Shown here piece by piece: positions 48,942 to 56,504 of a stretch of 64,000 nt of DNA (position 1 is the first letter of the stretch; every line of letters begins with the position of its first letter). The stretch is from Pseudonocardia hydrocarbonoxydans (GTDB lineage Bacteria; Actinomycetota; Actinomycetes; Mycobacteriales; Pseudonocardiaceae): contig NZ_BJNG01000026.1 in NCBI RefSeq assembly GCF_006539565.1, positions 1-64,000 of the forward strand, in the 5' to 3' direction. The position numbers were made by a program, and so were the translations under genes. The notes beneath the pieces were generated by a model. That model ran no database searches. It saw only the letters and a program-made list of their open reading frames with translations, and was not told where the DNA came from.

Positions 48942-50411
48942 CTAAACGATCATCGGCCGAGGCAGCGGGCGCTCCACCGGCAAAGTCCGCGCCACATGAG
49001 CAGCGCCTGCGGCGGCGTAGAGCGCGTCAACGTGGCCCACACACCGCCGGGTGAAGCGCCAGCTGTCGCCCTGGTGCAGCTTGGAAGCTCCTGCGACGTG
49101 CGCGTCGAGCAGCGGGTCACCGGGATGCAGCACGCGTCGAGCCACGACCAAGTCGGCAAACTCCTGGCACGCCTCGGCTACCTCGGAGCCCTTGACCTCC
49201 ACCGCACCCAGACCACGCAGCTCCGGGCCCAGCGCCCCCGCCGGGCCGGACGGGAACCACGCCAGCGCGGCGGGGGCGATCTGCTCCACCAGACCCGCGT
49301 CGGTCAGGCCGCCCTCCGACTCGTCGGGGTCGCGCAGCACGTCACGCACACCGAACAGCTCCCGGCGGGCGGCGGCGGTACTCGACCAGGCACCGATGAT
49401 CTCGACCCGAACTCGTCCATCGGGGAGCACCGCCGCGCCCGCGAGTGTGACGTGATGGCCGTCAGGGCTGACGTCGAGGCACAGGATCACGCGGTCCCGA
49501 ACATGGGCGAGGGAACCCGCGGGGTCGGCGCACGCCTTCCACGCATCGGCCCCGATCGCTCCATCCAGCTCGTCTACGTCCTGGTTAAGCACCTCGGCGC
49601 GGAAGACGTTGGGCGGGTCAGTACCGAGCGCAGTGCGGATCGCCGCCTCCGACACCGTCCGGCCCAGCCCTGGATTGCTCGCAGCCCACGCTCTGACGTC
49701 ATCAAGATCGCAACCCGGGACAGCAGACCACTCGGCGTAGAAGATCGACGGGTCACGCCCAGACCGACCGGCCTCCTGGAGGTGCCGCAGCACCACCGAC
49801 TGGTTGTCTCCCGCCGTCGAGATCGCCCACGTCTGCGCTCGCGGCCGGGCCATGGTCGTCTTGGAGAGCGCCGACCACGCCGCCCAGTCCCGCTGCTCGC
49901 GGATCTCGTCCATACACAGGTGATCCACAGACAAGCCCCGACCCGCAGATCGATTGGCCGCACTGATCTTGTAGCGCCCGCCGCCCGAGAGCGTGAACGA
50001 CTCGTCGCCGTTGACACGACGCACCGTCTCCAACTCGGCCGTCAGGTCGGGCACCGCCTTGATTGTGTCCACGCACGCCGACCACATCTCCCGCGCGATG
50101 CTCACGTCCTGCGCGACTCCAAGGACGAGCCGCACGCCCTCGACGTAGAGCCGATACAGCGACAGGACCCGCAGGAAATGCGACTTCCCGCTCTGGCGGG
50201 CACACGTCGCGAGGGCCACCCGGAACCGGTACGAGCCGTCCCGATTCAGCTCCATCGCGTGGATCGCGAGCCACCGCTGCCACGGGAGTAGCGGCTCACC
50301 GAGGACGGCCTCGGCAAAGTCCGCCACCTCGTAGCCACGTGATGTCGAGCGCGTCAGCCGCCCAGCAGGCTCGGTAAAGATCCGAGGCTCCGTCGAGCCG
50401 AGTAGCGTCAT
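48942..50411 (-). CDS. Terminase large subunit
   Basis: A 489-residue packaging motor. The ATPase domain has the Walker A-like ATCARQSGKSHFL, and Walker B with catalytic Glu in DHLCMDEIREQ, followed by WAISTAGDNQSVVL. The RNase H-like nuclease part starts VILCLDVSPDGHHV and includes acidic residues further on. It starts at the ATG at 50411 overlapping the preceding stop (TGATG), which discards a longer upstream frame. Confidence 0.92.
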   Translation of the reverse strand: MTLLGSTEPRIFTEPAGRLTRSTSRGYEVADFAEAVLGEPLLPWQRWLAIHAMELNRDGSYRFRVALATCARQSGKSHFLRVLSLYRLYVEGVRLVLGVAQDVSIAREMWSACVDTIKAVPDLTAELETVRRVNGDESFTLSGGGRYKISAANRSAGRGLSVDHLCMDEIREQRDWAAWSALSKTTMARPRAQTWAISTAGDNQSVVLRHLQEAGRSGRDPSIFYAEWSAVPGCDLDDVRAWAASNPGLGRTVSEAAIRTALGTDPPNVFRAEVLNQDVDELDGAIGADAWKACADPAGSLAHVRDRVILCLDVSPDGHHVTLAGAAVLPDGRVRVEIIGAWSSTAAARRELFGVRDVLRDPDESEGGLTDAGLVEQIAPAALAWFPSGPAGALGPELRGLGAVEVKGSEVAEACQEFADLVVARRVLHPGDPLLDAHVAGASKLHQGDSWRFTRRCVGHVDALYAAAGAAHVARTLPVERPLPRPMIV

Positions 50412-50554
50412 CAGCCACCACCCGGCGGGGCCTTGGTGTCGTCGCTCGGCACCTGCCGATCCCGCAACTCGATGGCCCAGCCCAGCAGGATCGCGGCGAG
50501 CACCGCGATGACGACCCACAGAGCGGCAAGCGCAGCGACCCACGCCGGACTCAC
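50411..50554 (-). CDS. 47-residue membrane protein between TerS and TerL
   Basis: A short frame with a GTG start overlapping the terS stop by GTGA and a stop overlapping the terL start by TGATG. It has one hydrophobic segment (VAALAALWVVIAVLAAILLGW) and a short soluble tail (ELRDRQVPSDDTKAPPGGG). The position and codon overlaps make it a credible gene. A single-helix protein of unknown role, candidate lysis or membrane-anchoring factor. Confidence 0.65.
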   Translation of the reverse strand: MSPAWVAALAALWVVIAVLAAILLGWAIELRDRQVPSDDTKAPPGGG

Positions 50555-50850
50555 GACACGCCTCGCAGACGAGACAACGCGGTGCCCGCAGCGGTAGCCG
50601 GCCTCCCCACCTGCGCACGCGCACGCGGGGTCGCGCCCAGCTCCACCAGCACCGCGAGGAGCCGCCCAGAAAGGCGCTCCAGCACCGCAGCCGCCGACTC
50701 GGGCGGTGCGGAGTCAATCGCCGCCGCTAAGCGCTCAGCGAGCTTTACAGCGGCTGTATCGACGGCCTCGACGTTCAGCTCTCGGACAGTCGCAGCAACT
50801 GCCGGGGACAGCAGGGCGTCAGCCGAGCAGAGTCGGGCACGTCCCGGCAT
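50551..50850 (-). CDS. Terminase small subunit-like protein
   Basis: A 99-residue helical protein (VRELNVEAVDTAAVKLAERL, LERLSGRLLAVLVELGATPR, then ARAQVGRPA). It resembles the C-terminal helical part of actinophage small terminase subunits and lies just before terL. The ATG at 50850 has GGGAGGACGGGG upstream. It lacks a clear DNA-binding domain, so the assignment relies on composition and place. The 28-bp direct repeats lie upstream. Confidence 0.65.
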   Translation of the reverse strand: MPGRARLCSADALLSPAVAATVRELNVEAVDTAAVKLAERLAAAIDSAPPESAAAVLERLSGRLLAVLVELGATPRARAQVGRPATAAGTALSRLRGVS

Positions 50851-50938
50851 TAGCCCCGTCCTCCCACAGTCCAATGGTAAAGAAATAGAACCATACGAAT
50901 GGCCTCTTCCGAGGATTCGGTCCCCTTGGAGGCGACTT

Positions 50939-51094
50939 CAGGGAGGGAGAATCAGGGCAGCGGGTGACGGCGACTGCTCAGCTCGTGGGAAAAATGGGCA
51001 GTCATACCCGGGATATCACGCCTGCAATACCTCGTCATGCCATGACGGCAGGACGCCCCGGCCCACCAGGGAGGGAGAATCAGGGCAGCGGGTG
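50939..51094. repeat. 28-bp direct repeat pair upstream of terS
   Basis: The same 28 bases (starting CAGGGAGGGAGAATCAGGG) occur exactly at 50939-50966 and 51067-51094, 128 bp apart, in the gap between the HNH gene and terS. Packaging sites (cos or pac) of tailed phages often lie here with repeated terminase-binding sequences. No protein-coding gene is supported in this gap. Confidence 0.85.
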
Positions 51095-51124
51095 GTATCT
51101 GGATGTAGAGCCAGCGATGCGTCC

Positions 51125-51382
51125 TTACAGCCATCCCGGCCGACGCGGTGCTGGGTCAAACCGCCGGGGATCTCCAACCCGGCCGTTGCACGGCTGACAG
51201 GCAGCGACAAGCACCGCGGGATCGTCGCCTGCCACCTCACGAGCGACGGTGTGGTGCACCTGAGTGGCGACGTGCGTGCAGCAGTCGAGCTGCAGCTGGC
51301 AGCGGTACTGGTCCCGGGCCAGCACCTGCGATCGGACTCGGCGCCACGCAGGCGTGCTGCCCTTCGCCCAGGACCGGCTCAC
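51125..51382 (-). CDS. HNH endonuclease, packaging-associated
   Basis: An 85-residue HNH protein: WRRVRSQVLARDQYRCQL, then VHHTVAREVAGDDPAVLVAACQPCNG with the HH and terminal Cys-x2-Cys-N pattern of the McrA/HNH superfamily. Small HNH proteins beside terminase are needed for DNA packaging in several long-tailed phages. The GTG start follows three bases after the stop of the upstream HNH gene, behind GAGGA. Confidence 0.85.
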   Translation of the reverse strand: MSRSWAKGSTPAWRRVRSQVLARDQYRCQLQLDCCTHVATQVHHTVAREVAGDDPAVLVAACQPCNGRVGDPRRFDPAPRRPGWL

Positions 51383-51385
51383 CAG

Positions 51386-52000
51386 TCAGTCCTCGACGGT
51401 CACAACGGATGTCGGGAAGTTGTCCGCCCCTGCACACCACGCTGCCAAGGCAGTGAAGAACCATTTGGTGTCATTCTCAGTAATGGGACGCGCACCTGCC
51501 GCCACCCGGCCACGATGAGAATTAGTGCGATGCGAGACGGGCTCTAGGTGATCCGGATTAGTGCAGTGTCTTACCCGACAGTGATGATCAAGCGGGATCG
51601 CGCGACCGTCACTGTCACGGGGCTCGGCACCATGACGTACCGCATAAGCCCAGCGATGCGCGCGCCACGCCCGGCCGCCAGAAGGCGTGAACGACGCGCA
51701 TCCATTGATGTCAAGCGGGCCTGTCCACAGCTGACATGACTCATAGCCAGGGGTCACGCGCTCAGCGAAGCGATCAGCGGCGGACCGCCCCACTGGCCGC
51801 ACCACGCCAATATCGGCGCGTGCACGAGCAGCCTCGTAGCAGCGCGCACACAGACCCTGCGCATGATGGCGACCCGAGCAACCCGGCGACTTGCACGGCT
51901 TACGCGGCGCATGCTGCTTGTAGCAAGAATGGCAATATCCTCGTGCGTGCACCTTACGGCCGCACCCGGTCACACACACCTGCCCCGGCAAGCGACGCAT
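51386..52000 (-). CDS. Second HNH endonuclease with N-terminal zinc-finger-like repeats
   Basis: A 204-residue protein. The N-terminal part has two C-x-x-x-C type repeats (VCVTGCGRKVHARGYCHSCY and CKSPGCSGRHHAQGLCARCYE). The C-terminal HNH_3-type domain has CQLWTGPLDINGCASF, AHRWAYAVRHG, PLDHHCRVRHCTNPDHLEPV and the NSHRG tail. This is the architecture of stand-alone homing-type nucleases. It lies directly upstream of the packaging HNH gene. Codon third positions are less GC-rich than in the structural genes, suggesting separate acquisition. Confidence 0.85.
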   Translation of the reverse strand: MRRLPGQVCVTGCGRKVHARGYCHSCYKQHAPRKPCKSPGCSGRHHAQGLCARCYEAARARADIGVVRPVGRSAADRFAERVTPGYESCQLWTGPLDINGCASFTPSGGRAWRAHRWAYAVRHGAEPRDSDGRAIPLDHHCRVRHCTNPDHLEPVSHRTNSHRGRVAAGARPITENDTKWFFTALAAWCAGADNFPTSVVTVED

Positions 52001-52011
52001 GTTGGTGCGGG

Positions 52012-52191
52012 TCACCGGAGCCCACCAGCGCGATACCGAAGTGCGGTAACGCCCAGGATGACCGAACACATCGCTGCTGCCCCGGCTGCCAGCATGCCGA
52101 ACACGGCGAGGTTGCTCCACACGAATACGGCCATGGCGAGCACGAACAGCGTCGCCAGCGCCCAGTCTCGAAAAGTGAAATCTACAAACAT
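52012..52191 (-). CDS. 59-residue two-helix membrane protein
   Basis: A short frame from the ATG at 52191. It has two hydrophobic helices (WALATLFVLAMAVFVW and FGMLAAGAAAMCSVILGVTAL) joined by SNLAV, and a basic tail (RYRAGGLR). The size and topology suit a class II holin, but it is next to HNH nucleases rather than a lysin. It ends 12 bases before the HNH_3 gene. Weak AGGT ribosome-binding site. Confidence 0.55.
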   Translation of the reverse strand: MFVDFTFRDWALATLFVLAMAVFVWSNLAVFGMLAAGAAAMCSVILGVTALRYRAGGLR

Positions 52192-52210
52192 GTGAGACCT
52201 AATCTCTGCT

Positions 52211-52240
52211 GATCGCTCCGATCAGCACATCGGAGCGATC
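52211..52240. terminator. Perfect 12-bp inverted repeat
   Basis: GATCGCTCCGAT (52211-52222), loop CAGCAC, and the exact complement ATCGGAGCGATC (52229-52240). It lies upstream of the 59-residue membrane protein and downstream of the gene at 52342. There is no T-tract. Either a terminator of that gene or an operator for the packaging transcript. Confidence 0.6.
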
Positions 52241-52341
52241 ACCACAAACGAGGTCACCGCAGAACCCGGACCGGTGCTGCGCCCCGAGCTCTCGCCACCA
52301 TTTTAGGCCGGAAATGGGGGCGGGAGCGTAACGAATGGGGA

Positions 52342-52611
52342 TCAGGTCGGCGGATCCACGTCGAGTTCTACACGCATCGCTTTCGCGAGAGCATCAAGTG
52401 CCTGCTCAATGCGATCGACGGTGCCATCCTGCAGCTTCCAGTCTTGCAGCTCACTAGTCAGCAGGAAGAACTGGAAGATCAGGTTCATGGACTCCCACTG
52501 GTCGCGCACCGGCTTCGACGAAATGATGCGAACCTTGTTGCCGATCCGTGCCCACTCCTGCAGCACGACTCCGGGTACCTCAGCACCTATGGCATGCAGT
52601 GCCGCATACAT
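52342..52611 (-). CDS. Hypothetical phage protein with atypical codon use
   Basis: From the ATG at 52611 an 89-residue helical protein (VVLQEWARIGNKVRIISSKP, then MNLIFQFFLLTSELQDWKLQ). The frame and plausible protein sequence continue upstream to about 52737 (EQSPSEWFRSALQAAHSLAH) without a good start codon, right up to the opposite-strand gene. Third positions are much less GC-rich than in neighbours, so this is probably recently acquired and perhaps 5'-truncated. Function unknown. Confidence 0.6.
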   Translation of the reverse strand: MYAALHAIGAEVPGVVLQEWARIGNKVRIISSKPVRDQWESMNLIFQFFLLTSELQDWKLQDGTVDRIEQALDALAKAMRVELDVDPPT

Positions 52612-52737
52612 CTCTGCATCGGTGCGCGGCGGGTTCGGACGGTGAGCCAGAGAGTGAGCGGCCTGTAGGGCACTCCGGAACCACTCCGACGGGCTCTGCT
52701 CCCGGGCGCGGGACAGCAGGCCCGGCTGGAGCGCTCC

Positions 52738-53076
52738 GTGGACCTCGCCGCCATCGCCACCGCCTCGCCGTTCGCCGCTGCACTGTGCGCGGTGCTCTAC
52801 CGGTGGCTGCACCTGCGCCTGGTCCGCCACGCCTACGATCGCGGCGGCGTCGACCACGCGGTCAAGGTTGCCCTCGCGCTCAAGGGCAAGGCGTCGGACG
52901 AGCCCGACGACCCGGATGAGGACGAGCCGGACGGGCCCCCGGACGCGCCGGTGCCGAAGGATGAGGACGAGCTGGAGCAACGGCAGCTGCCCGCACCGCC
53001 GCGAGCCCGGGATGTCACGCGCCAGCGCACCAGGCGAAAGCGCGGAGGTCGCGCGCGGGCCCCGGCACAGCCGTGA
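52738..53076 (+). CDS. Hypothetical phage protein with N-terminal TM segment and acidic/basic tail
   Basis: The only convincing plus-strand gene of the prophage. The GTG at 52738 has GGAG upstream. The 112-residue product starts with a hydrophobic helix (IATASPFAAALCAVLYRWLHL), then an acidic stretch (DEPDDPDEDEPDGPPD) and a basic C-terminus (RQRTRRKRGGRARAP). Codon use is GC3-rich, supporting real coding. Function unknown; convergent with the gene at 53104. Confidence 0.6.
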   Translation: MDLAAIATASPFAAALCAVLYRWLHLRLVRHAYDRGGVDHAVKVALALKGKASDEPDDPDEDEPDGPPDAPVPKDEDELEQRQLPAPPRARDVTRQRTRRKRGGRARAPAQP

Positions 53077-53103
53077 GCGAGGCCCGGCGCTTCCCCGGCG
53101 GAA

Positions 53104-53811
53104 CTACTCCAGGTCCCTGGCGAACGCCGCCGCCAGCTCGGGGTCGACGCCCTCCACCGAGAACAGGTCCGGGAGCATCTCGCGGAACATGCGCTCCTGC
53201 TCGGCGAACGCTGCGCGGCGCGCCGCCTTCTGCTCCTCCGGGGACGGAGCCGCCGCCCGGGCCGCCGCACGAGCGGCCTCCTCCTCGGCGAGCAGCGCGG
53301 CCAGCCGCTCCCGGCGCAACCGCTCCTTGACCACCGAGTGGTACTCGAACACCCGGAGCATGGTGACCGCCGTGATCGTCATCCACTGGTCCTCAGGCCC
53401 GAACTTCGCCCGGGCCTCGAACTTCTCCAGCTCCAGGCGGGCGTCGATGCCGCGCGGGAACCGGAACGCCACGATCGCGCGCTCCATCTCGGTGTAGAGG
53501 TTGCCGCAGAAGCCCTCCTGGCAGACCGGCACGGAGTACCCGTCGCCGTCGGTCAACCCGGACTGCCACGCCATGTCCCGCACGCTGGCGATCAGGTGCA
53601 GCCCCGCTCCGCACGTCACCCGGCCGCACCCGCCCCGGTCGACGTTGCAGCGCGCCCACGCCCCCGGCATGCCCGACGTGGTCAGGCCGGTGTCGACCCG
53701 GAGCCGACGGCCCCCGAACCGGGTACGGCCCCGACAGCTGGGGTTCTTGCAGTTCACCGAGGCGGGCGTGGACGGCAACCCGACATGGGTCAGCAAACCA
53801 TCTTCAGACAC
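53104..53811 (-). CDS. Hypothetical phage protein with N-terminal Cys clusters
   Basis: A 235-residue protein. The N-terminal 90 residues hold Cys pairs that could bind zinc (CKNPSCRGRTRFGGRRL, CNVDRGGCGRVTCG, CQEGFCGN). The middle has a globular part (WMTITAVTMLRVFEYHSVV), and the C-terminus is a long charged helix (RRERLAALLAEEEAARAAAR). I do not recognise the family. It may be an early regulatory or DNA-interacting protein, which is only inference from the Cys clusters. Confidence 0.65.
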   Translation of the reverse strand: MSEDGLLTHVGLPSTPASVNCKNPSCRGRTRFGGRRLRVDTGLTTSGMPGAWARCNVDRGGCGRVTCGAGLHLIASVRDMAWQSGLTDGDGYSVPVCQEGFCGNLYTEMERAIVAFRFPRGIDARLELEKFEARAKFGPEDQWMTITAVTMLRVFEYHSVVKERLRRERLAALLAEEEAARAAARAAAPSPEEQKAARRAAFAEQERMFREMLPDLFSVEGVDPELAAAFARDLE

Positions 53812-53873
53812 AACTCACACCAGTTCTATCAGGAGGAAAGGATCGACCGCTGGGTGCACAGGAAGGTGGACCC

Positions 53874-53916
53874 TCCCCCCGGGTTCGGTAGCTACTCCGA
53901 ACTGCACCCGGGGGGA
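53874..53916. terminator. Bulged hairpin upstream of the Cys-cluster gene
   Basis: TCCCCCCGGGT (53874-53884) pairs exactly with 53906-53916, continued by TCGG/CCGA (53885-53888 and 53897-53900) with a five-base bulge. It lies in the 295-bp gap between the genes at 53104 and 54107. A strong AGGAGGAAAGG on the plus strand at 53831-53841 precedes a GTG frame (53855-54096) that crosses both hairpins and is probably not a gene. Confidence 0.55.
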
Positions 53917-54033
53917 CTTCGCGATCCACGTCTCCTGACGCACCTCCGGTTTACCCGAAACCGTTCCGCCTTTCAAGGCGACGAAGAAACTCGCTGCTTC
54001 TGGATTCGAGCAGCCGGTGCCCGGAACGCGAAG

Positions 54034-54075
54034 CGCCCCCGTCCGGAGGGATCGGGGAGGACCCGGACGGGGGCG
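54034..54075. terminator. 12-bp hairpin terminator-like element
   Basis: CGCCCCCGTCCG (54034-54045) and its exact complement (54064-54075) are separated by an 18-nt loop, about 30 bp downstream of the 50-residue gene on the minus strand. The stem is very stable; there is no T-tract. A likely early-region transcription boundary. Confidence 0.6.
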
Positions 54076-54106
54076 GTGCGGCTTAGCGTCGAGTGAGCGG
54101 ACCCTG

Positions 54107-54259
54107 CTAAGCGGAGAGGATCTGCGCCAGAACTCGGTCGAGGTACCCGGAGGGAAGCAGCTCGACGTCGCGCAGATCCTCGAAGTGGAGGTAGATCTCT
54201 TCCACGAGGATCTCGGTGAGCTTCGTGAAGAACTCGTCGGCGGTCCGGGCGGCATCCAT
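54107..54259 (-). CDS. 50-residue acidic phage protein
   Basis: A short frame starting MDAARTADEFFTKLTEILVE and ending YLDRVLAQILSA. It is acidic and predicted to be fully helical. AAAGG lies about 12 bases upstream of the ATG, and a promoter candidate lies about 115 bp further up. The codon pattern and the following hairpin support a real gene. Function unknown; a small regulator or antirepressor is possible. Confidence 0.55.
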   Translation of the reverse strand: MDAARTADEFFTKLTEILVEEIYLHFEDLRDVELLPSGYLDRVLAQILSA

Positions 54260-54373
54260 GTGCTCTGCACCTTTCGTGTGGGAGCCGAGGTCCGGACGGT
54301 CCTACCCGCTCGCGCGGTCTTCCGCTCTAACTGGTTCTCTACCTAGAGAAGAACAGCTCTGTTTCCATCCCCG

Positions 54374-54401
54374 ACCATACACGATTTTTGAAGATCAAGA
54401 A
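54374..54401 (-). promoter_or_regulatory. Candidate early promoter
   Basis: In a locally AT-rich stretch the minus strand reads TTCTTG (54401-54396), 16 bases, then TATGGT (54379-54374), which resembles a sigma-70 type promoter directed at the 50-residue gene. No experimental support. Confidence 0.35.
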
Positions 54402-54531
54402 AGCCCGGAACCGCGCTGAACGGATTCATCGTTACGAAACCGAGACGAAACCGACTCCACCCGAAACCCGGGCCGCTTTGCGGCCGGGCAACCCGGGAAC
54501 GGCTTTCCGGAGCGCGGGTCGTTAGGTCGGG

Positions 54532-54768
54532 TCAACGACACAGCCCGGCCATCCTCACGATCTCGTCGAGCCGGGTCTGCTGCTCGTCATCGAGGGGTGG
54601 GCGCTGCGCGCCGAGCGCCTCGGTCATGGCCGACAGCCACCGCTCGGCGTTCCACTTCTCGCGCAACACCCGGGTGATCTCGTGATCCGGTCCGTACTTG
54701 CGACTGGCTGCGCCGAGCCGGGCCCGCACAACCCGGGCCTCGTCGGTCATGGGGCGCTTCGTACTCAC
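54532..54768 (-). CDS. 78-residue hypothetical protein next to integrase
   Basis: A helical, charged protein (DEARVVRARLGAASRKYGPD, then VLREKWNAERWLSAMTEALG). Similar short proteins accompany integrases in actinomycete elements. The GTG start has AAGGA at good spacing. Just upstream a small palindrome (GAGCGC-TTC-GCGCTC near 54791) and a candidate promoter (TTGCTT, 16 bases, TAAGTT) lie in the integrase-proximal gap. A directionality or regulatory role is possible but unproven. Confidence 0.6.
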   Translation of the reverse strand: MSTKRPMTDEARVVRARLGAASRKYGPDHEITRVLREKWNAERWLSAMTEALGAQRPPLDDEQQTRLDEIVRMAGLCR

Positions 54769-54861
54769 AACTAGTTCCTTCGGGATTGTGAGCGCTTCGC
54801 GCTCCTCACCTGCAACTTAACCACGTTGAAGCCTCAAGCAACAAGCGAAGTCCGGGCAGAA

Positions 54862-56493
54862 TCACGAAACTGACAGATTCGTGAATGACATCGCCGTCTC
54901 GGCGGGCCACTCCACCCTCACCCGCTCCCCGGAAGACGCCCTGCGGACGACCACCCGCTCCCCCGGGTCCCGGCGCAGACCCTTCTCGATGGTGACCTCG
55001 ACGAACATCCGGATCAGCGCCCGGCGCACGCCGAGGTCCAGACCGACGAACCGCTCGGCCACTCCCGCCGCCCGGGCGTCGGCCTCCTCGTCGGAGACCT
55101 CGACCAGGTCGGTCGCTACCGAGGATAGAAGCTGCGCCGGGAGGACCCGCTGGGAGATGCGGCCCCGTTCGGCCCTGAGCGCCGCTTCCTGCTCGGCCAG
55201 CCCGGACAGCGCGGGGCCCGCCGACGAGGCCGTCAGGGACCGCTGAGCCACCAGGAGGGCCAGGTCTGCGCGGGCAGCCTCCACCCGGGCCAGCTCCGCG
55301 TCGATCGCGACGATCCGGGCCCCGTCCTCGGGGTCGGGAGACAGCGCCTCCAGGTCGCACTCCAGGGCCGCCCGGACCACAGCCTCCAGAACCGCCTCCT
55401 CCACGGGCTCCGCCCGGATGGTCGAGAAGCACCCGCCTGCGGTGGAGGAGGACGCGCAGCGGAAGGCGTCGACCCGGCCCACCTTGCGCTGCGGGTCCAG
55501 CCCACGAGGTCCGGGCTGGGTGGTCGAGCGCATCACCGAGCCGCACTCGCACCGGATCAACCCGGACAACGGGGAGTTCCGCACCGGGCGGTGCCCGTTC
55601 GTCCGCCGGGCGGGGTCGTTGAGCACGGCGCGCACCTGGTCGAGCTTCTCCACGCTGATGATCGCGGGCCACTGCGCCTCCACGCCGCGCAGCTCCTCGC
55701 CGTCGCAGATCGGAATCCCCGCGACCCGGGCCGACACGAGCAACGACTTCAACCGGCTCGGGGCCCGGCGCCACGTACCGCCGTAGGGCCGGGTGAACCC
55801 TGCCTCGTCCCACGAGCGGCAGATCTCGTACAGCGATGCTCCGGCGAGCACCCGCTCAACGGCATCGCGGATCGCGTCGGCCTCCCGGGGCTCGACCTCG
55901 ATGCGCAGCTCCGGGGTGCCGTTCTTCTTGAGCGCACCGGTCTCCATCCGGCGGAAGCCGAACATCGCCCGGCCCCCGTTCGCTCCCCCGGCCTCGGCGT
56001 TGCGGCGGTGCGCCCGCTTCACGCGCCGAGCCGTGTCCCGGCTGGACTTATTCGCCATCGCCACGAGCACCCGGGCCATCGTGACGTCGCCGTCGGAGCG
56101 CAGATTCAGCGAGCCGGTCACGGAGCGGGTCTCGATTCCGTGGTGCTCGACCAGCTCGACCAGATCCTCCAGATCCCGAGGATCACGGACCATTCGATCC
56201 AAGTCATGAACGAGGATGGCATCGAACGCACCCGCACGAGCACCGGCGAGCAGATCGGCGAACACGGGCCGCACGACCCGGTACCGCACCTCGCCGTCAA
56301 CGACCACCTTACGCTTCTTGTAGGCGGACACGTCGTTCTCGACAAACGGCTCGCCGACCACGACCCATCCGACGTCCTCGCGCACGGCCAGCTTCTGGCA
56401 GTCGGAAACCTGATCAGTGACGCCGAGTTCCGATCCAGTCGGGTCTGCCGAGATCCGGGCGTAGATCGCGGCACGCTTTCTGGTGGTTTTCAT
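54862..56493 (-). CDS. Large serine recombinase (phage integrase)
   Basis: A 543-residue serine integrase. The catalytic domain starts AAIYARISADPTG with the nucleophile Ser at about residue 15, followed by DQVSDCQKLA and VHDLDRMVRDPRDLEDLVEL. The recombinase domain has ETRSVTGSLNLRSDGDVTMA and RDTARRVKRAHR. The zinc-ribbon has LIRCECGSVMRST and FRCASSSTAGGCFS, with a coiled coil after it. It sits 64 bp from the attR core, as expected. It has no Shine-Dalgarno sequence; a -10 box lies five bases upstream of the ATG, so its mRNA is probably leaderless. Confidence 0.95.
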   Translation of the reverse strand: MKTTRKRAAIYARISADPTGSELGVTDQVSDCQKLAVREDVGWVVVGEPFVENDVSAYKKRKVVVDGEVRYRVVRPVFADLLAGARAGAFDAILVHDLDRMVRDPRDLEDLVELVEHHGIETRSVTGSLNLRSDGDVTMARVLVAMANKSSRDTARRVKRAHRRNAEAGGANGGRAMFGFRRMETGALKKNGTPELRIEVEPREADAIRDAVERVLAGASLYEICRSWDEAGFTRPYGGTWRRAPSRLKSLLVSARVAGIPICDGEELRGVEAQWPAIISVEKLDQVRAVLNDPARRTNGHRPVRNSPLSGLIRCECGSVMRSTTQPGPRGLDPQRKVGRVDAFRCASSSTAGGCFSTIRAEPVEEAVLEAVVRAALECDLEALSPDPEDGARIVAIDAELARVEAARADLALLVAQRSLTASSAGPALSGLAEQEAALRAERGRISQRVLPAQLLSSVATDLVEVSDEEADARAAGVAERFVGLDLGVRRALIRMFVEVTIEKGLRRDPGERVVVRRASSGERVRVEWPAETAMSFTNLSVS

Positions 56494-56498
56494 ACCGA

Positions 56499-56504
56499 GT
56501 ATTA
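56499..56504 (-). promoter_or_regulatory. Integrase -10 box, leaderless promoter
   Basis: TAATAC on the minus strand lies five bases upstream of the integrase ATG, the spacing seen for leaderless actinobacterial mRNAs with TANNNT boxes. The first three bases are also the TAA stop of the chimeric yraN. No good -35 is visible. Confidence 0.5.

Noticed and set aside
48717..50291. 524-codon plus-strand open frame
   Set aside because: It is antisense to portal and terminase genes and has no domain-like sequence.
51386..52000. Group I intron or intein with homing nuclease
   Set aside because: The HNH_3 gene stands alone; no interrupted host gene or intron/intein ends are seen around it.
53855..54096. 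Plus-strand GTG frame after AGGAGGAAAGG
   Set aside because: It passes through two strong hairpins and has a composition unlike a folded protein; the ribosome-binding-like sequence alone is not enough.
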